From positions 372,001 to 436,000 of the forward strand of contig NZ_JAEIOS010000009.1 of the NCBI RefSeq assembly GCF_016342265.1: DNA of 64,000 nucleotides, in the 5' to 3' direction. The stretch is from Corynebacterium meridianum (GTDB lineage Bacteria; Actinomycetota; Actinomycetes; Mycobacteriales; Mycobacteriaceae). Shown here piece after piece: positions 33,932 through 43,338 of the stretch. The notes beneath the pieces are model-generated. The model had not been told where the DNA came from. It saw only the letters and a program-made list of their open reading frames with translations, and did no database searches. Numbering within the stretch: the first letter of the stretch is position 1; each line of letters starts with the position of its first letter. A program made the position numbers and the translations under genes.

Positions 33932-34839
33932 CGGACGACACCCGCCAGTCGGACGAAATCGGCGACGCCGAGCTTCTCACCGCGGAGCCCCGGATCGATG
34001 TGCGCCGCTCGCAGTGCGTCCTCCGCGGCCGCACCGGACCCGTAGTGCCCGGACAGCGCCGCGCGGAGCGTCTTGCGCCGCTGTGCGAAGGCCGCGTCGA
34101 CGAGCGGGAACACGGCCGCACGGGTCCGGGCATCGATCGGCCAGGGTTCTTCACCCCCGGGGAAACGGTCGATCCGGACCAGCCCGGAGTCGATCTTCGG
34201 CGCCGGCCAGAACACGTTCTTCCCGATGGATCCGGCACGCCGGACGGTGCCGTAGAACGCGGCCTTGACACTGGGTACACCGTAGATCTTCGATCCCGGT
34301 GCCGCGGCCAGCCGGTCGGCGACCTCGGCCTGGACCATGACCAGCACCCGCGTGATGGTGGGGAACTCGGCCAGCAGGTGCAGGAGCACCGGAACGGAGA
34401 CGTTGTACGGCAGGTTGGCGACCAGCGCGGTCGGTTCCGGGGCGCCTGCCGCCCGCAGATCAGCGGGCAGCACCGTGAGCGCGTCCTGACGCAGCAGGTT
34501 CAGCCTGTCAGCGTGGTCCGGTGCCCGGTCGGCGACGGTCCGCGGAAGGCGCTCCGCGAGGCGTGGATCGATCTCGACCGCGGTGACCGAGCGCACGGTG
34601 TCCAGCAGTGCGAGGGTCAGAGAGCCGAGTCCCGGCCCCACCTCGATGACGTCGTCCCCGTCGGTTGCAGCGGCCGCCGACACGATCCTCCGGACGGTGT
34701 TGGGATCGTGCACGAAGTTCTGCCCGAGCTTCTTCGTCGGGGTTATGTCGAGTTCCTCGGCGAGCTGCCGGATCTCCACCGGACCGAGTAGTGCGGCAGG
34801 TCGCGGACCTGCGTGGGGCTTCTCCTGGGGGGTATCCAT
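33928..34839 (-). CDS. ksgA: 16S rRNA dimethyladenosine transferase
   Basis: 303 aa. Dimethylates two adjacent adenines near the 3' end of 16S rRNA. SAM-binding [16 protein letters not shown] (about 66), catalytic [15 protein letters not shown], and [12 protein letters not shown] at the N-terminus. The ATG at 34839 is preferred over one 14 codons upstream because the protein then starts at family length. Followed by ispE with a 4-base overlap; rpf2 precedes it by 66 bases. Confidence 0.95.
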   Translation of the reverse strand: MDTPQEKPHAGPRPAALLGPVEIRQLAEELDITPTKKLGQNFVHDPNTVRRIVSAAAATDGDDVIEVGPGLGSLTLALLDTVRSVTAVEIDPRLAERLPRTVADRAPDHADRLNLLRQDALTVLPADLRAAGAPEPTALVANLPYNVSVPVLLHLLAEFPTITRVLVMVQAEVADRLAAAPGSKIYGVPSVKAAFYGTVRRAGSIGKNVFWPAPKIDSGLVRIDRFPGGEEPWPIDARTRAAVFPLVDAAFAQRRKTLRAALSGHYGSGAAAEDALRAAHIDPGLRGEKLGVADFVRLAGVVR

Positions 34840-34905
34840 GATGCCGCCAAATCTACCGCAGCGCAGCGCCGGAACGACCATCGCCCTCCGGGCCCGCGGT
34901 AGTCG

Positions 34906-36114
<1,209 letters not shown>

Positions 36115-36260
36115 TCACCCGGCTCAATCACAGTCACGATACGGTAACGAAGGCAGCCTTGTCGACCTTTCAGCGGACGTTAAGCCACATGAGTCACAGC
36201 AGGTGACAGGCGGTTTCCCGGACACCTTCCGTTTCATCGTCGCCGTGATACCCGATGCCG

Positions 36261-37067
36261 TCATCCCAGCGCGAGAAGAGTCACGACGCTGGCGACGACG
36301 ACTACGGCGGGAAGCACCCAGTGGACGGGGCGGAGTTCGATCGCGTGGTGCAGCGTCCGGGTCCGGTAGGCCCCGAAGGCCCGACCGTCGACCGCGACGG
36401 AGAGCTGCTCCCCCTGCCGCATCGACGCCGCGAGAACCGGCACGGTCGCCGCAGCCATCACCCTCGGCTGCGCCACCCTGTTCCCCCGGGACCGCAGCAC
36501 GGACATCCGCCCGACGGTGAACAGGTCCCGACCGATGATGCGTAGATAGCGCAGTCCCAGTCCGAGAATGTCAACCACCCGGTAGCTGACCGGAATGTAC
36601 CGGAGAACGGTGTCGGTGAACTCGCGCCAGGTAACCATGAGCAGCAGTGGGGCCCCGACGGTGCCCGCGGCCGTCGTCCGCAGGCCACCGGTCAGCCCCT
36701 GCAGCACCTTCTCCCGCGGCGGATCCCCGGGCAGCCAGTTCACCGGCGGCGAAGGCACCGGTGGATCCGGCAGCCAGAACAGGAAACTCAGACCCACGAC
36801 GACCACGAGCACCGGCAGCGACAGCGTCGCCGCCAGCCCCCACCGGGGATTGAGCACCCAGATCGCGACGAGGGTGACAGACAGGACCACCGCGGGAAGC
36901 TCGGGTCCCCGGGCCATGAGGGTGACCACCATGGGTACGACCAACGCAACGGTCACGAGCAGCGGATGAGCCCACCGGCTTCGTGGTGTGCGACGGTCGT
37001 GGGCACGGACAGCCTCGGTTCTCTCCTGCTCCGTCAGCGTCCGCATCTTCTCCGGAACGGAACTCAT
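36261..37067 (-). CDS. ECF transporter transmembrane (T) component
   Basis: 268 aa EcfT/CbiQ-type membrane protein with about five to six helices (HPLLVTVALVVPMVVTLMA, LPVLVVVVGLSFLFWLP, PLLLMVTWREFTDTVL, WVLPAVVVVASVVTLLALG). The coupling-helix signature RSRGNRVAQPR and an Arg-rich region between helices (AVDGRAFGAYRTRT) fit the T family, where such Ala-Arg-Gly motifs contact the ATPases. Its ATG overlaps the stop of the S-A-A' fusion by four bases, so both are made together. Confidence 0.88.
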   Translation of the reverse strand: MSSVPEKMRTLTEQERTEAVRAHDRRTPRSRWAHPLLVTVALVVPMVVTLMARGPELPAVVLSVTLVAIWVLNPRWGLAATLSLPVLVVVVGLSFLFWLPDPPVPSPPVNWLPGDPPREKVLQGLTGGLRTTAAGTVGAPLLLMVTWREFTDTVLRYIPVSYRVVDILGLGLRYLRIIGRDLFTVGRMSVLRSRGNRVAQPRVMAAATVPVLAASMRQGEQLSVAVDGRAFGAYRTRTLHHAIELRPVHWVLPAVVVVASVVTLLALG

Positions 37068-39307
37068 GCCGGGGTCACTCCTTCGGTTCTTCCGCCGACC
37101 AGGCGCATCCGGTGGGTCGCCACCGCATCGGCGAAGTCGGGGTCGTGGGTGGCGATGACGGTCACCCGACCCGCGGCGTGGGTCGAGACGATGTCGGCGA
37201 TCTGCCGGGCACCCGTGCCGTCCTGTGAGCTCGTCGGCTCATCGAGCAACACGAGTTCCGGGTCCCCGATCATCGCGGCGAGCACGGCGAGGCGCTGCCG
37301 CTGCCCGCCGGAGAGTTTCAGTGGATGCTTGTCTCCCGCGTCCGCCAGGCCTATCGTGCGCCGCCACCGGGCGAGATCATCCGCGGTGACGGTGAGTCCG
37401 GCGGCCCGGGCGGCCGCGGTCAATTCGGCGTCGACAGTACCGCTCAGGATGAGGTCGCCGCTGCGCTGCGGGGCCCAGCCGATACCCGCCCGGATCCGGT
37501 CCCGGCGATCCGGGGACACCCGGCCACGGAGGCCCCGACGCACACCCGACAGCACCCGGATCAGGGTCGTCTTTCCGGACCCGTTCGGGCCACGTAGTGC
37601 GAGGACCGAACCCGCAGGCACCTCCGCGTCGACGCCGTCGAGAAGCTCCCTGCCGTGCCCGTGGACACCGACACCTTCAAGGCGGATCCCGGGGTCCCCG
37701 TCCGCCGCAGGGCGGCTCGACGCCGTGGGACAGTCCAGACCGGAGCCGACGAACGTCTCATCGTGCGCCCAGGGTTCCGGCACCCGCAGCCCCAGTTCCC
37801 GGCATTCCGCGGAGTGGCGTCCGTAGACCTCCTCGGGTGTTCCGTCGACCGCCACGGAACCGCCCGGCGCGATGACGACGACCCTGTCCGCGAGTCCCAT
37901 GTGTGCCTCCGCGTGGTGGTCGACCGCGAGAACGGTGATGTCCCTGGTACTCCGGATCCGTTCGAGAACCTCGGTGAACCGCTGCGTCGCCTCGTCGTCG
38001 AGCTGGCTGGTCACCTCATCCAGCACCAGCACCGGGGTGTCGAGGACGAGAGCGGCAGCGAGCACGAGCCGCTGCTGCTCACCGCCGGAGAGGGTCCAGG
38101 GGTCGCGCAGCGGATGGATGTGGGAGAGCCCGACATCGTCGAGGGCGGCGAGGGATCTGCGGGTCCCCTCCTCCGCGGGAACGCAGAGATGGTCCAGGCC
38201 CCGGCGGATCTCATCGATCACCGTCGCGGCGAAGAGCTGGCTCTCCGGATGCTGCCACACCGCGGCGACCCGTCGACTGACGTCGGCCACCGGAGCCACC
38301 GTGCCCTCGGGGCCGGCGACCGTCGTGCCGTCGATACGCACGGACCCGGTGGTGTGCGCCGGGAAGCCCGCACCCAGCACACCCGCCACCGACAACGCGA
38401 CGGTCGACTTGCCGGATCCGGTCGGCCCGGACACCAGCGTGTAGCTGCCGGCTTCGAGGGTGATGTCCACCCCATCAACCGCGGGAGCGGGCGCACCCGG
38501 ATACGTGACACTCAGGTGGTCGATGATGACCTCCGCGGAACGCGGGGCCACATCTCCCCCATCCGGAACCCGGGTGATCCGGTCCGCGTCCCGGGACCTC
38601 GCCTTGTCCAGCGCGATGCCGCGCAGGTCAAACCCGGCATTGACCAGACGTTCGGCCAGGAGCCAGGCCAGCCAGCCGTACACCGCACCGAGACCGATGC
38701 GCACGACTCCGGCCATCACGATCCAGACGGTGTCCAGCAGAAGGAACTCGCGGTAGAAGAACATCGAGATCCAGTTGACCGTACCGACCGCCATGCTCGC
38801 GAGGACGGCCGCGAGGAGCCAGCCACCGCTGGAGTCGCGGTTCCGGCGCAGGGTCCACGGCGCGAGAACCGCGTCGATGATCAGGCCCGATATCGGCGAG
38901 AAGGGGTTGAATCCGACGATGCCCGCGACGACGGAGGTGATCGTGGCGACCCCCGGGCGGCGCAGCAACAGGGCCGCGGTGATCATCGGCAGCATCCACG
39001 GGAAGGGCGTGGGAAAAGCGAGCCACGGAACCGTGACCTTGAGGACCCACCCCACGGGGCGGGCGATCTGGATGAGCAGTCCGGATGCCGCACCGAGGAC
39101 GCAGCAGACGATGAGCGCCCGGGTGGTGAGGGTCGGGAGTCGGAACCGGCTCCGCGGTGGGACACCGCCGGAGGTTCTCGCCCCGCTCACAGCGGCATCA
39201 GCGGGCATCGGCCCCCGGACTCGTCGCGGTGCTGCGGAAGATACGGCGGTTGCGGTGACTTCGGGGGCACGGAGGGATCCTCTCGGCGGGGTCGGACGGA
39301 GAGACAC
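37064..39307 (-). CDS. ECF transporter S component fused to two ATPase domains (S-A-A')
   Basis: 747 aa. The N-terminal membrane domain (about 55-230; ITAALLLRRPGVATITSVVAGIVGFNPFSPISGLI) resembles YkoE-type substrate-binding S proteins. Two ABC domains follow: NBD1 with GPTGSGKST (about 291), LSGGEQQRL, LVLDEVTSQLD; NBD2 with GPNGSGKTT (about 572), LSGGQRQRL, LLDEPTSSQD. All motifs are intact. ECF modules usually encode S, A and A' separately, so this is a three-part fusion. The T subunit gene overlaps its 3' end. YkoE relatives are linked to thiamine precursors, but a DtxR-like box 55 bases upstream suggests iron control; substrate is open. The start (GTG at 39307 or ATG at 39208) is uncertain. 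Confidence 0.87.
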   Translation of the reverse strand: MSLRPTPPRGSLRAPEVTATAVSSAAPRRVRGPMPADAAVSGARTSGGVPPRSRFRLPTLTTRALIVCCVLGAASGLLIQIARPVGWVLKVTVPWLAFPTPFPWMLPMITAALLLRRPGVATITSVVAGIVGFNPFSPISGLIIDAVLAPWTLRRNRDSSGGWLLAAVLASMAVGTVNWISMFFYREFLLLDTVWIVMAGVVRIGLGAVYGWLAWLLAERLVNAGFDLRGIALDKARSRDADRITRVPDGGDVAPRSAEVIIDHLSVTYPGAPAPAVDGVDITLEAGSYTLVSGPTGSGKSTVALSVAGVLGAGFPAHTTGSVRIDGTTVAGPEGTVAPVADVSRRVAAVWQHPESQLFAATVIDEIRRGLDHLCVPAEEGTRRSLAALDDVGLSHIHPLRDPWTLSGGEQQRLVLAAALVLDTPVLVLDEVTSQLDDEATQRFTEVLERIRSTRDITVLAVDHHAEAHMGLADRVVVIAPGGSVAVDGTPEEVYGRHSAECRELGLRVPEPWAHDETFVGSGLDCPTASSRPAADGDPGIRLEGVGVHGHGRELLDGVDAEVPAGSVLALRGPNGSGKTTLIRVLSGVRRGLRGRVSPDRRDRIRAGIGWAPQRSGDLILSGTVDAELTAAARAAGLTVTADDLARWRRTIGLADAGDKHPLKLSGGQRQRLAVLAAMIGDPELVLLDEPTSSQDGTGARQIADIVSTHAAGRVTVIATHDPDFADAVATHRMRLVGGRTEGVTPA

Positions 39308-39361
39308 GACCGCCGGGCTGGGAGCGGAGCGTCAGCTCCGTCCGGTGCGGTCCGGCGGAAT

Positions 39362-39380
39362 TACCATCAGGCTAACCTTA
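39362..39380. promoter_or_regulatory. DtxR-like iron box upstream of the S-A-A' fusion
   Basis: On the minus strand TAAGGTTAGCCTGATGGTA matches TWAGGTWAGSCTWACCTWA at 15 of 19 positions, with a perfect left half. It lies 55 bases before the GTG start and 46 bases before the end of tatD. Confidence 0.7.
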
Positions 39381-39426
39381 TCTCACCCGCGGGCTTCATC
39401 CGCGCTCCCCGGCCGCCGGGGACGGC

Positions 39427-40275
39427 TCAGCCCGGGAGATCCAGCCCGTAGACCCGGTCGAACGTCGCGTTGACCTCGTCCGCGAGCTCCCTGACCTCCA
39501 CGCCGCGCACCTCGGCGATCCGCGCGTAGGTGTGCCCGATGAGCGCCGGTTCATTCTTCGCTCCGCGGTACGGGACGGGCGTCATGTAGGGCGCGTCAGT
39601 CTCCACGAGCAGTTGACCGGCGGGGGCGATCCGCGCGGCCTCCCGCAGATGGTCGTTCGCGTTGAAGGTGACGTTGCCGCTGAAGGAGAGGACGTATCCG
39701 CGGGACAGGGCCTCCTCCGCCACGTCCAGTGGAGAGGAGAAGCAGTGCAACATCACCTCGCGGGGCGCCGGGGAATCGGCGAGGATCCGCAGGAGGTCGG
39801 CGTCGGCCTCCCGGTTGTGGATCATCAGGGTTCGCCCGGAACTGACGGCGAGGTCGATGTGCCAGCGGAGCGCCTCCTCCTGGGCGGACATCGACGCGCA
39901 GGTGTCGGACCGGGTGATCCAGTAAGCGTCCAGACCGGTCTCCCCGATCGCGACGCAGCGCGGATCGCGGGCCATCTCGGTGAGTCGGGCGCGGACGACG
40001 TCATCCATCTGATCCGCCCGCGTGGGGTGCACGGCACACGCGGCGTAGACCCGCTCGTGGGTGTTGGCCGCCTCGAGTGCGGCGCACGCCTCCTCCAGCC
40101 CGTCGCCGACGGTGCAGAGCTTTTCGACACCGGCGTCCACGGCACGGGCGACGATGGCATCGACCTCCTCCGGAGTGCGGGCACCGCAGCTCGCGAGGTG
40201 CGTGTGGGCGTCGACCAGTCCCGCGACTCGGTCCGCGGGAACAGGTGTGGGGCGGGGCTTTTTGTTCTTGGCCAT
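39427..40275 (-). CDS. tatD: TatD-family metal-dependent hydrolase/DNase
   Basis: 282 aa TIM-barrel hydrolase. Metal ligands: VDAHTHLASCG (HxH, about 22), IGETGLDAYW (Glu, about 113), MIHNREAD (His), LHCFSS (His) and VETDAPYMTP (Asp). TatD proteins are 3'-5' DNases or deacylases. Between metG and rpf in M. tuberculosis (Rv1008c), as here. TAGAAT eight bases before the ATG suggests a leaderless mRNA. The ECF systems flank it on both sides. Confidence 0.93.
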   Translation of the reverse strand: MAKNKKPRPTPVPADRVAGLVDAHTHLASCGARTPEEVDAIVARAVDAGVEKLCTVGDGLEEACAALEAANTHERVYAACAVHPTRADQMDDVVRARLTEMARDPRCVAIGETGLDAYWITRSDTCASMSAQEEALRWHIDLAVSSGRTLMIHNREADADLLRILADSPAPREVMLHCFSSPLDVAEEALSRGYVLSFSGNVTFNANDHLREAARIAPAGQLLVETDAPYMTPVPYRGAKNEPALIGHTYARIAEVRGVEVRELADEVNATFDRVYGLDLPG

Positions 40276-40283
40276 GTCGGTCG

Positions 40284-40289
40284 ATTCTA
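40284..40289 (-). promoter_or_regulatory. -10 element of a probable leaderless promoter (tatD)
   Basis: TAGAAT on the minus strand, 8 bases before the ATG at 40275. Confidence 0.5.
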
Positions 40290-40402
40290 ACGACCCAGGA
40301 CGGGGCACCCACAGAGGACCATGAATCCGGTACAGGGTTCCGGTCGGATGCCACCGGGCCACGGGGAAAGTCCCCATGAGCCACCCCGCCTCCCCTGTCA
40401 AA

Positions 40403-40421
40403 AAGGGTAAGCCTATGCTAT
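40403..40421. promoter_or_regulatory. DtxR-like iron box upstream of the second ECF operon
   Basis: AAGGGTAAGCCTATGCTAT matches the DtxR consensus at 14 of 19 positions, with the core GGTAAGCCTA intact. It overlaps a possible -10 element (TATGCT, 40414-40419) and lies 120 bases before the first gene, in a low-GC stretch. Confidence 0.65.
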
Positions 40422-40540
40422 TACTGAATAGCGATCACAGTTATGGGGAACGGGCCCCAGATACCCCATCCACAAACGGCACGACAGATCAAAAGACCAG
40501 GCAGTCGCGCCGCGACTCTCATCACCCCAAGGAGCAACGA

Positions 40541-41119
40541 GTGGCATCCCGCCTCGACACCAGAGATTTCATCAATGTCGGCATCTTCACCGTCATATAC
40601 TTCCTCATCCTCTTCGCCACCGGCATGCTCGGGATGATCGGTCCCCTGATCATGTTCGTCGGGTTCGGACTGGGCCTGCTGCTCAACGGCACCGTCATAG
40701 CCCTCTATCTCGCACGTACCCCGAAGATGGGCGCACTGACCCTGATGAGCCTGATCGTCGGCATCCTCTTCGTCCTCACCGGCCATCCCTGGATCACCCC
40801 GATCGTCTCCACCCTCGCCGGGTTCTGCGGCGACATCGCCTTCGCCCGTCTCCGCGGCAGCTGGCGCATGCCCGTCGCCTACGCGATCTTCTCCCAGCTC
40901 TACATGGCACCGTGGGTGCCCCTGCTGTACAACTCGACCCGATACGTCGATGACATCGCCGGGACCATGGGCCAGGACTACATCGACGCACTGGAGTTCT
41001 TCCTGCAGCCCCGGTCCATGATCGTCTGGATGATCCTCGTCTTCGTCCTGGCCCTGATCGGAGGATGGATCGGCGTCCGCGTCGGGCGGCGGAACTTCGC
41101 ACGGGCAGGGCTGGCGTGA
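40541..41119 (+). CDS. ECF transporter substrate-binding (S) protein, MptD/Trep_Strep type
   Basis: 192 aa integral membrane protein with five to six helices (FINVGIFTVIYFLILFATGMLGM, LGLLLNGTVIALYLA, MGALTLMSLIVGILFVLTG, MIVWMILVFVLALIGGWIGVRVG). The DFINVGIFTVIYF opening and EFFLQPRSM region resemble the MptD/Trep_Strep group of S proteins. I chose GTG at 40541 because AAGGAG lies 6 bases upstream; the frame is open for 55 earlier codons without a site and across the DtxR-like box. First gene of a five-gene operon; overlaps the T gene by four bases. Substrate is not evident, but the iron box and partners suggest a siderophore, heme or metal chelate. Confidence 0.85.
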   Translation: MASRLDTRDFINVGIFTVIYFLILFATGMLGMIGPLIMFVGFGLGLLLNGTVIALYLARTPKMGALTLMSLIVGILFVLTGHPWITPIVSTLAGFCGDIAFARLRGSWRMPVAYAIFSQLYMAPWVPLLYNSTRYVDDIAGTMGQDYIDALEFFLQPRSMIVWMILVFVLALIGGWIGVRVGRRNFARAGLA

Positions 41120-41835
41120 GGCACGCCGATCCACGCACCCTCATTCTGTTGCTGCTGACCGTCAACGCACTGATGATGGGTCGGACCGATCAACTCGTCG
41201 CCATCGCGGGCGCACTGATCACGGTCATGGCTCTCCTGGTCACGGGACGGACCCGGTGGGCGATCCTGCTCCTGGTGTCGGTTGTCCTCCTGACGGCCGC
41301 CGCCTACTGGATCCCGGCCCACTGGGCGAACGCACCTACGGCACTGGTGGGGGTGCTGGCCTACTGGATCTCCCGGTTCACGGTCGCCGTCGGTATCGCC
41401 GCGTTCGTCCTCACTCAGCTACGCCCCACGGAGTTGAATGCGGCGCTGCGCAGGATGCATGCCCCGAACTGGCTCATCATCCCGCTGGCCGTGGTCGTAC
41501 GGTTTCTCCCCGCGCTACTGGCGGAGACCCGTGCGATCAACGAGGCCATGAGCCTGCGCGGGATCCGGCCCGGCGCGCTCGGTCTGTTTTTCCACCCGGT
41601 GCGCTACGGCATCTACGTCGTCATCCCGCTGCTGTCCTCGGCGATCCGGATCAGTGACGAGCTCGCGGCCGCCGCGTTGATCCGGGGGCTGGGGGTCACC
41701 GCTCTGCCCGACGGATCAACCGTCCGCCCGACCACGGTGACCCGGATCGGGTTCGGGCTGACCGATCTGGTGCTGCTGCTCGCCATCACCGCGCTCGTCG
41801 GCCTGCACTTCAGCGGATGGGAACTGCAGCGATGA
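41116..41835 (+). CDS. ECF transporter transmembrane (T) component
   Basis: 239 aa EcfT protein with about five helices. The motif EAMSLRGIRPGA (about 152) and LAAAALIRGLGVTALP (about 185) contain the paired Ala/Arg-x-Gly motifs of the T coupling helices that contact EcfA. Starts at GTG 41116 overlapping the S stop (GTGA) and ends overlapping the ATG of the ATPase gene (ATGA), so the three are translationally coupled. Confidence 0.9.
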   Translation: MRHADPRTLILLLLTVNALMMGRTDQLVAIAGALITVMALLVTGRTRWAILLLVSVVLLTAAAYWIPAHWANAPTALVGVLAYWISRFTVAVGIAAFVLTQLRPTELNAALRRMHAPNWLIIPLAVVVRFLPALLAETRAINEAMSLRGIRPGALGLFFHPVRYGIYVVIPLLSSAIRISDELAAAALIRGLGVTALPDGSTVRPTTVTRIGFGLTDLVLLLAITALVGLHFSGWELQR

Positions 41836-43337
41836 CGGGCACGGGACGAATCACCCTCGACGGCGTCAGCTTCAGCTACCGCGCCGACCGCGCCGCCGGA
41901 GCCGACGATGTCTTCGGGGTCGTCGAGACAGATCCAACCGCGCCGGTGGAGCCCGGACGTGGGGTCAGCGACATCACCCTGAGCTGCCCACCGGGAAGCC
42001 TCACATTGTTGTGCGGTCCCTCCGGCTCCGGAAAATCGACCGTGCTCCGTCTCATCAACGGACTCGCCCCGAACTTCCATCCGGGCGACATCAGTGGGAC
42101 GGTCCGGGTCAGCGGAGCCGACATGCCGACGACCCCGCTGGCGGAGGTCGGGGGATTGAGCGCCACCGTGTTCCAGAATCCCCGCACGCAGTTCTTCACC
42201 TCGACGGTGACCACGGAGCTCGCCTTCACCCCGGAGAACTTCGGCGTCACTCCCCCGGAGATCCGTGCCCGGGTCACCGCAGCGGCCGACCGGTGCGGAA
42301 TCTCCGGATTACTCGGGCGGAAGCTGTCGACGTTGTCCGGTGGGCAGCTCCAACGGGTCGCCTGCACCTGTGCGGTCGTCGCCGGGGTACCGGTCCTGCT
42401 CCTGGACGAAGCCACATCGAACCTCTCGCCGACCGCCGTCGACGAGCTCGCGGAACTGCTCGCCGAGCTCAAGGCAGAGGGTACGACAATCATCACCGCC
42501 GAGCACCGCCTCCACCACCTGCGGGATCTGGCCGACACGGTGCACTACCTGCGCGACGGCCGTATCGAACGCAGCTTCACGGGGCGGGAGTTCTTCACCC
42601 TCGACGACGGTACGCGACGACGACTCGGGCTCAGATCCCTCACCCGTCCAGTGGCACCGGTCCCCACGGCGGACCCCGGAGCCCCGGCCGGTACCGCCGG
42701 TCTGGAGCTACGGGACATCCGTTTCTCGTACGGGTCACGGACCGTACTGGACATCCCCCACATGGTGTTCCCCGCAGGAACCGTCACGGGACTGACCGGA
42801 CCGAACGGAGCGGGGAAAACCACCCTCGCCCGACTGATCTGCGGACTCGAGAACCCGGCCAGGGGTGGTCGCGTCTCGCTGGCGGGCCGTCCCCTCTCCG
42901 CCCGGGCCCGGGCGGCGAACGGGTACATCGTCATGCAGGACACGGGCCGGCAGTTGTTCGCGGACACCGTCATCGATGAGGTCACCCTCGGCACGGACGG
43001 CGACCACCACGGCGGTGACCACGCCGCCGAGCTGCTGGCGGCTCTGGGCCTGGCCGACACGGCCACCCGCCACCCGCTGTCACTGTCCGGGGGCCAACGC
43101 CAACGTCTGGTCATCGCCACAGCGCTCGCGCAGGACAAGCGGATCTACGTATTCGACGAACCCACCTCCGGGGTCGATCTCGCGCATCTGGACGCGATCG
43201 CGACCAAGCTGCGGGAGCTCGCGGAGACCGGCGCGGTGGTGATCGTCATCAGCCACGACGTCGAACTGCTCGCCGCCTGCTGCGACCGTGTCATCGAACT
43301 CACACCACACCGAACAGAACACGAATCCGAGGAATGA
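41832..43337 (+). CDS. ECF transporter ATPase, two fused NBDs (A-A')
   Basis: 501 aa with two complete ABC ATPase domains: NBD1 GPSGSGKST (about 62-70), LSGGQLQRVAC, LLLDEATSNLS; NBD2 GPNGAGKTT (about 323), LSGGQRQRLVI, YVFDEPTSGVD. The Q-loop regions FQNPRTQFF and MQDTGRQLF are typical of ECF ATPases, where the Phe/Leu after the glutamine contacts the T protein. Provides energy for the S/T pair encoded just upstream. ATG overlaps the T stop by four bases. Confidence 0.92.
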   Translation: MTGTGRITLDGVSFSYRADRAAGADDVFGVVETDPTAPVEPGRGVSDITLSCPPGSLTLLCGPSGSGKSTVLRLINGLAPNFHPGDISGTVRVSGADMPTTPLAEVGGLSATVFQNPRTQFFTSTVTTELAFTPENFGVTPPEIRARVTAAADRCGISGLLGRKLSTLSGGQLQRVACTCAVVAGVPVLLLDEATSNLSPTAVDELAELLAELKAEGTTIITAEHRLHHLRDLADTVHYLRDGRIERSFTGREFFTLDDGTRRRLGLRSLTRPVAPVPTADPGAPAGTAGLELRDIRFSYGSRTVLDIPHMVFPAGTVTGLTGPNGAGKTTLARLICGLENPARGGRVSLAGRPLSARARAANGYIVMQDTGRQLFADTVIDEVTLGTDGDHHGGDHAAELLAALGLADTATRHPLSLSGGQRQRLVIATALAQDKRIYVFDEPTSGVDLAHLDAIATKLRELAETGAVVIVISHDVELLAACCDRVIELTPHRTEHESEE

Positions 43338-43338
43338 C

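Noticed and set aside
32307..34268. 653-codon plus-strand open frame opposite the ABC-F and ispE genes
   Set aside because: Antisense shadow spanning two real genes and their junction.
36120..36210. Possible GlxR (cAMP receptor) site upstream of rpf2
   Set aside because: Only a TGTGA half-site is present; the second half does not fit the palindrome, so not listed as a site.
37655..39451. 598-codon plus-strand open frame opposite the ECF fusion
   Set aside because: Antisense shadow; composition Arg/Asp/Gly-rich without motifs.
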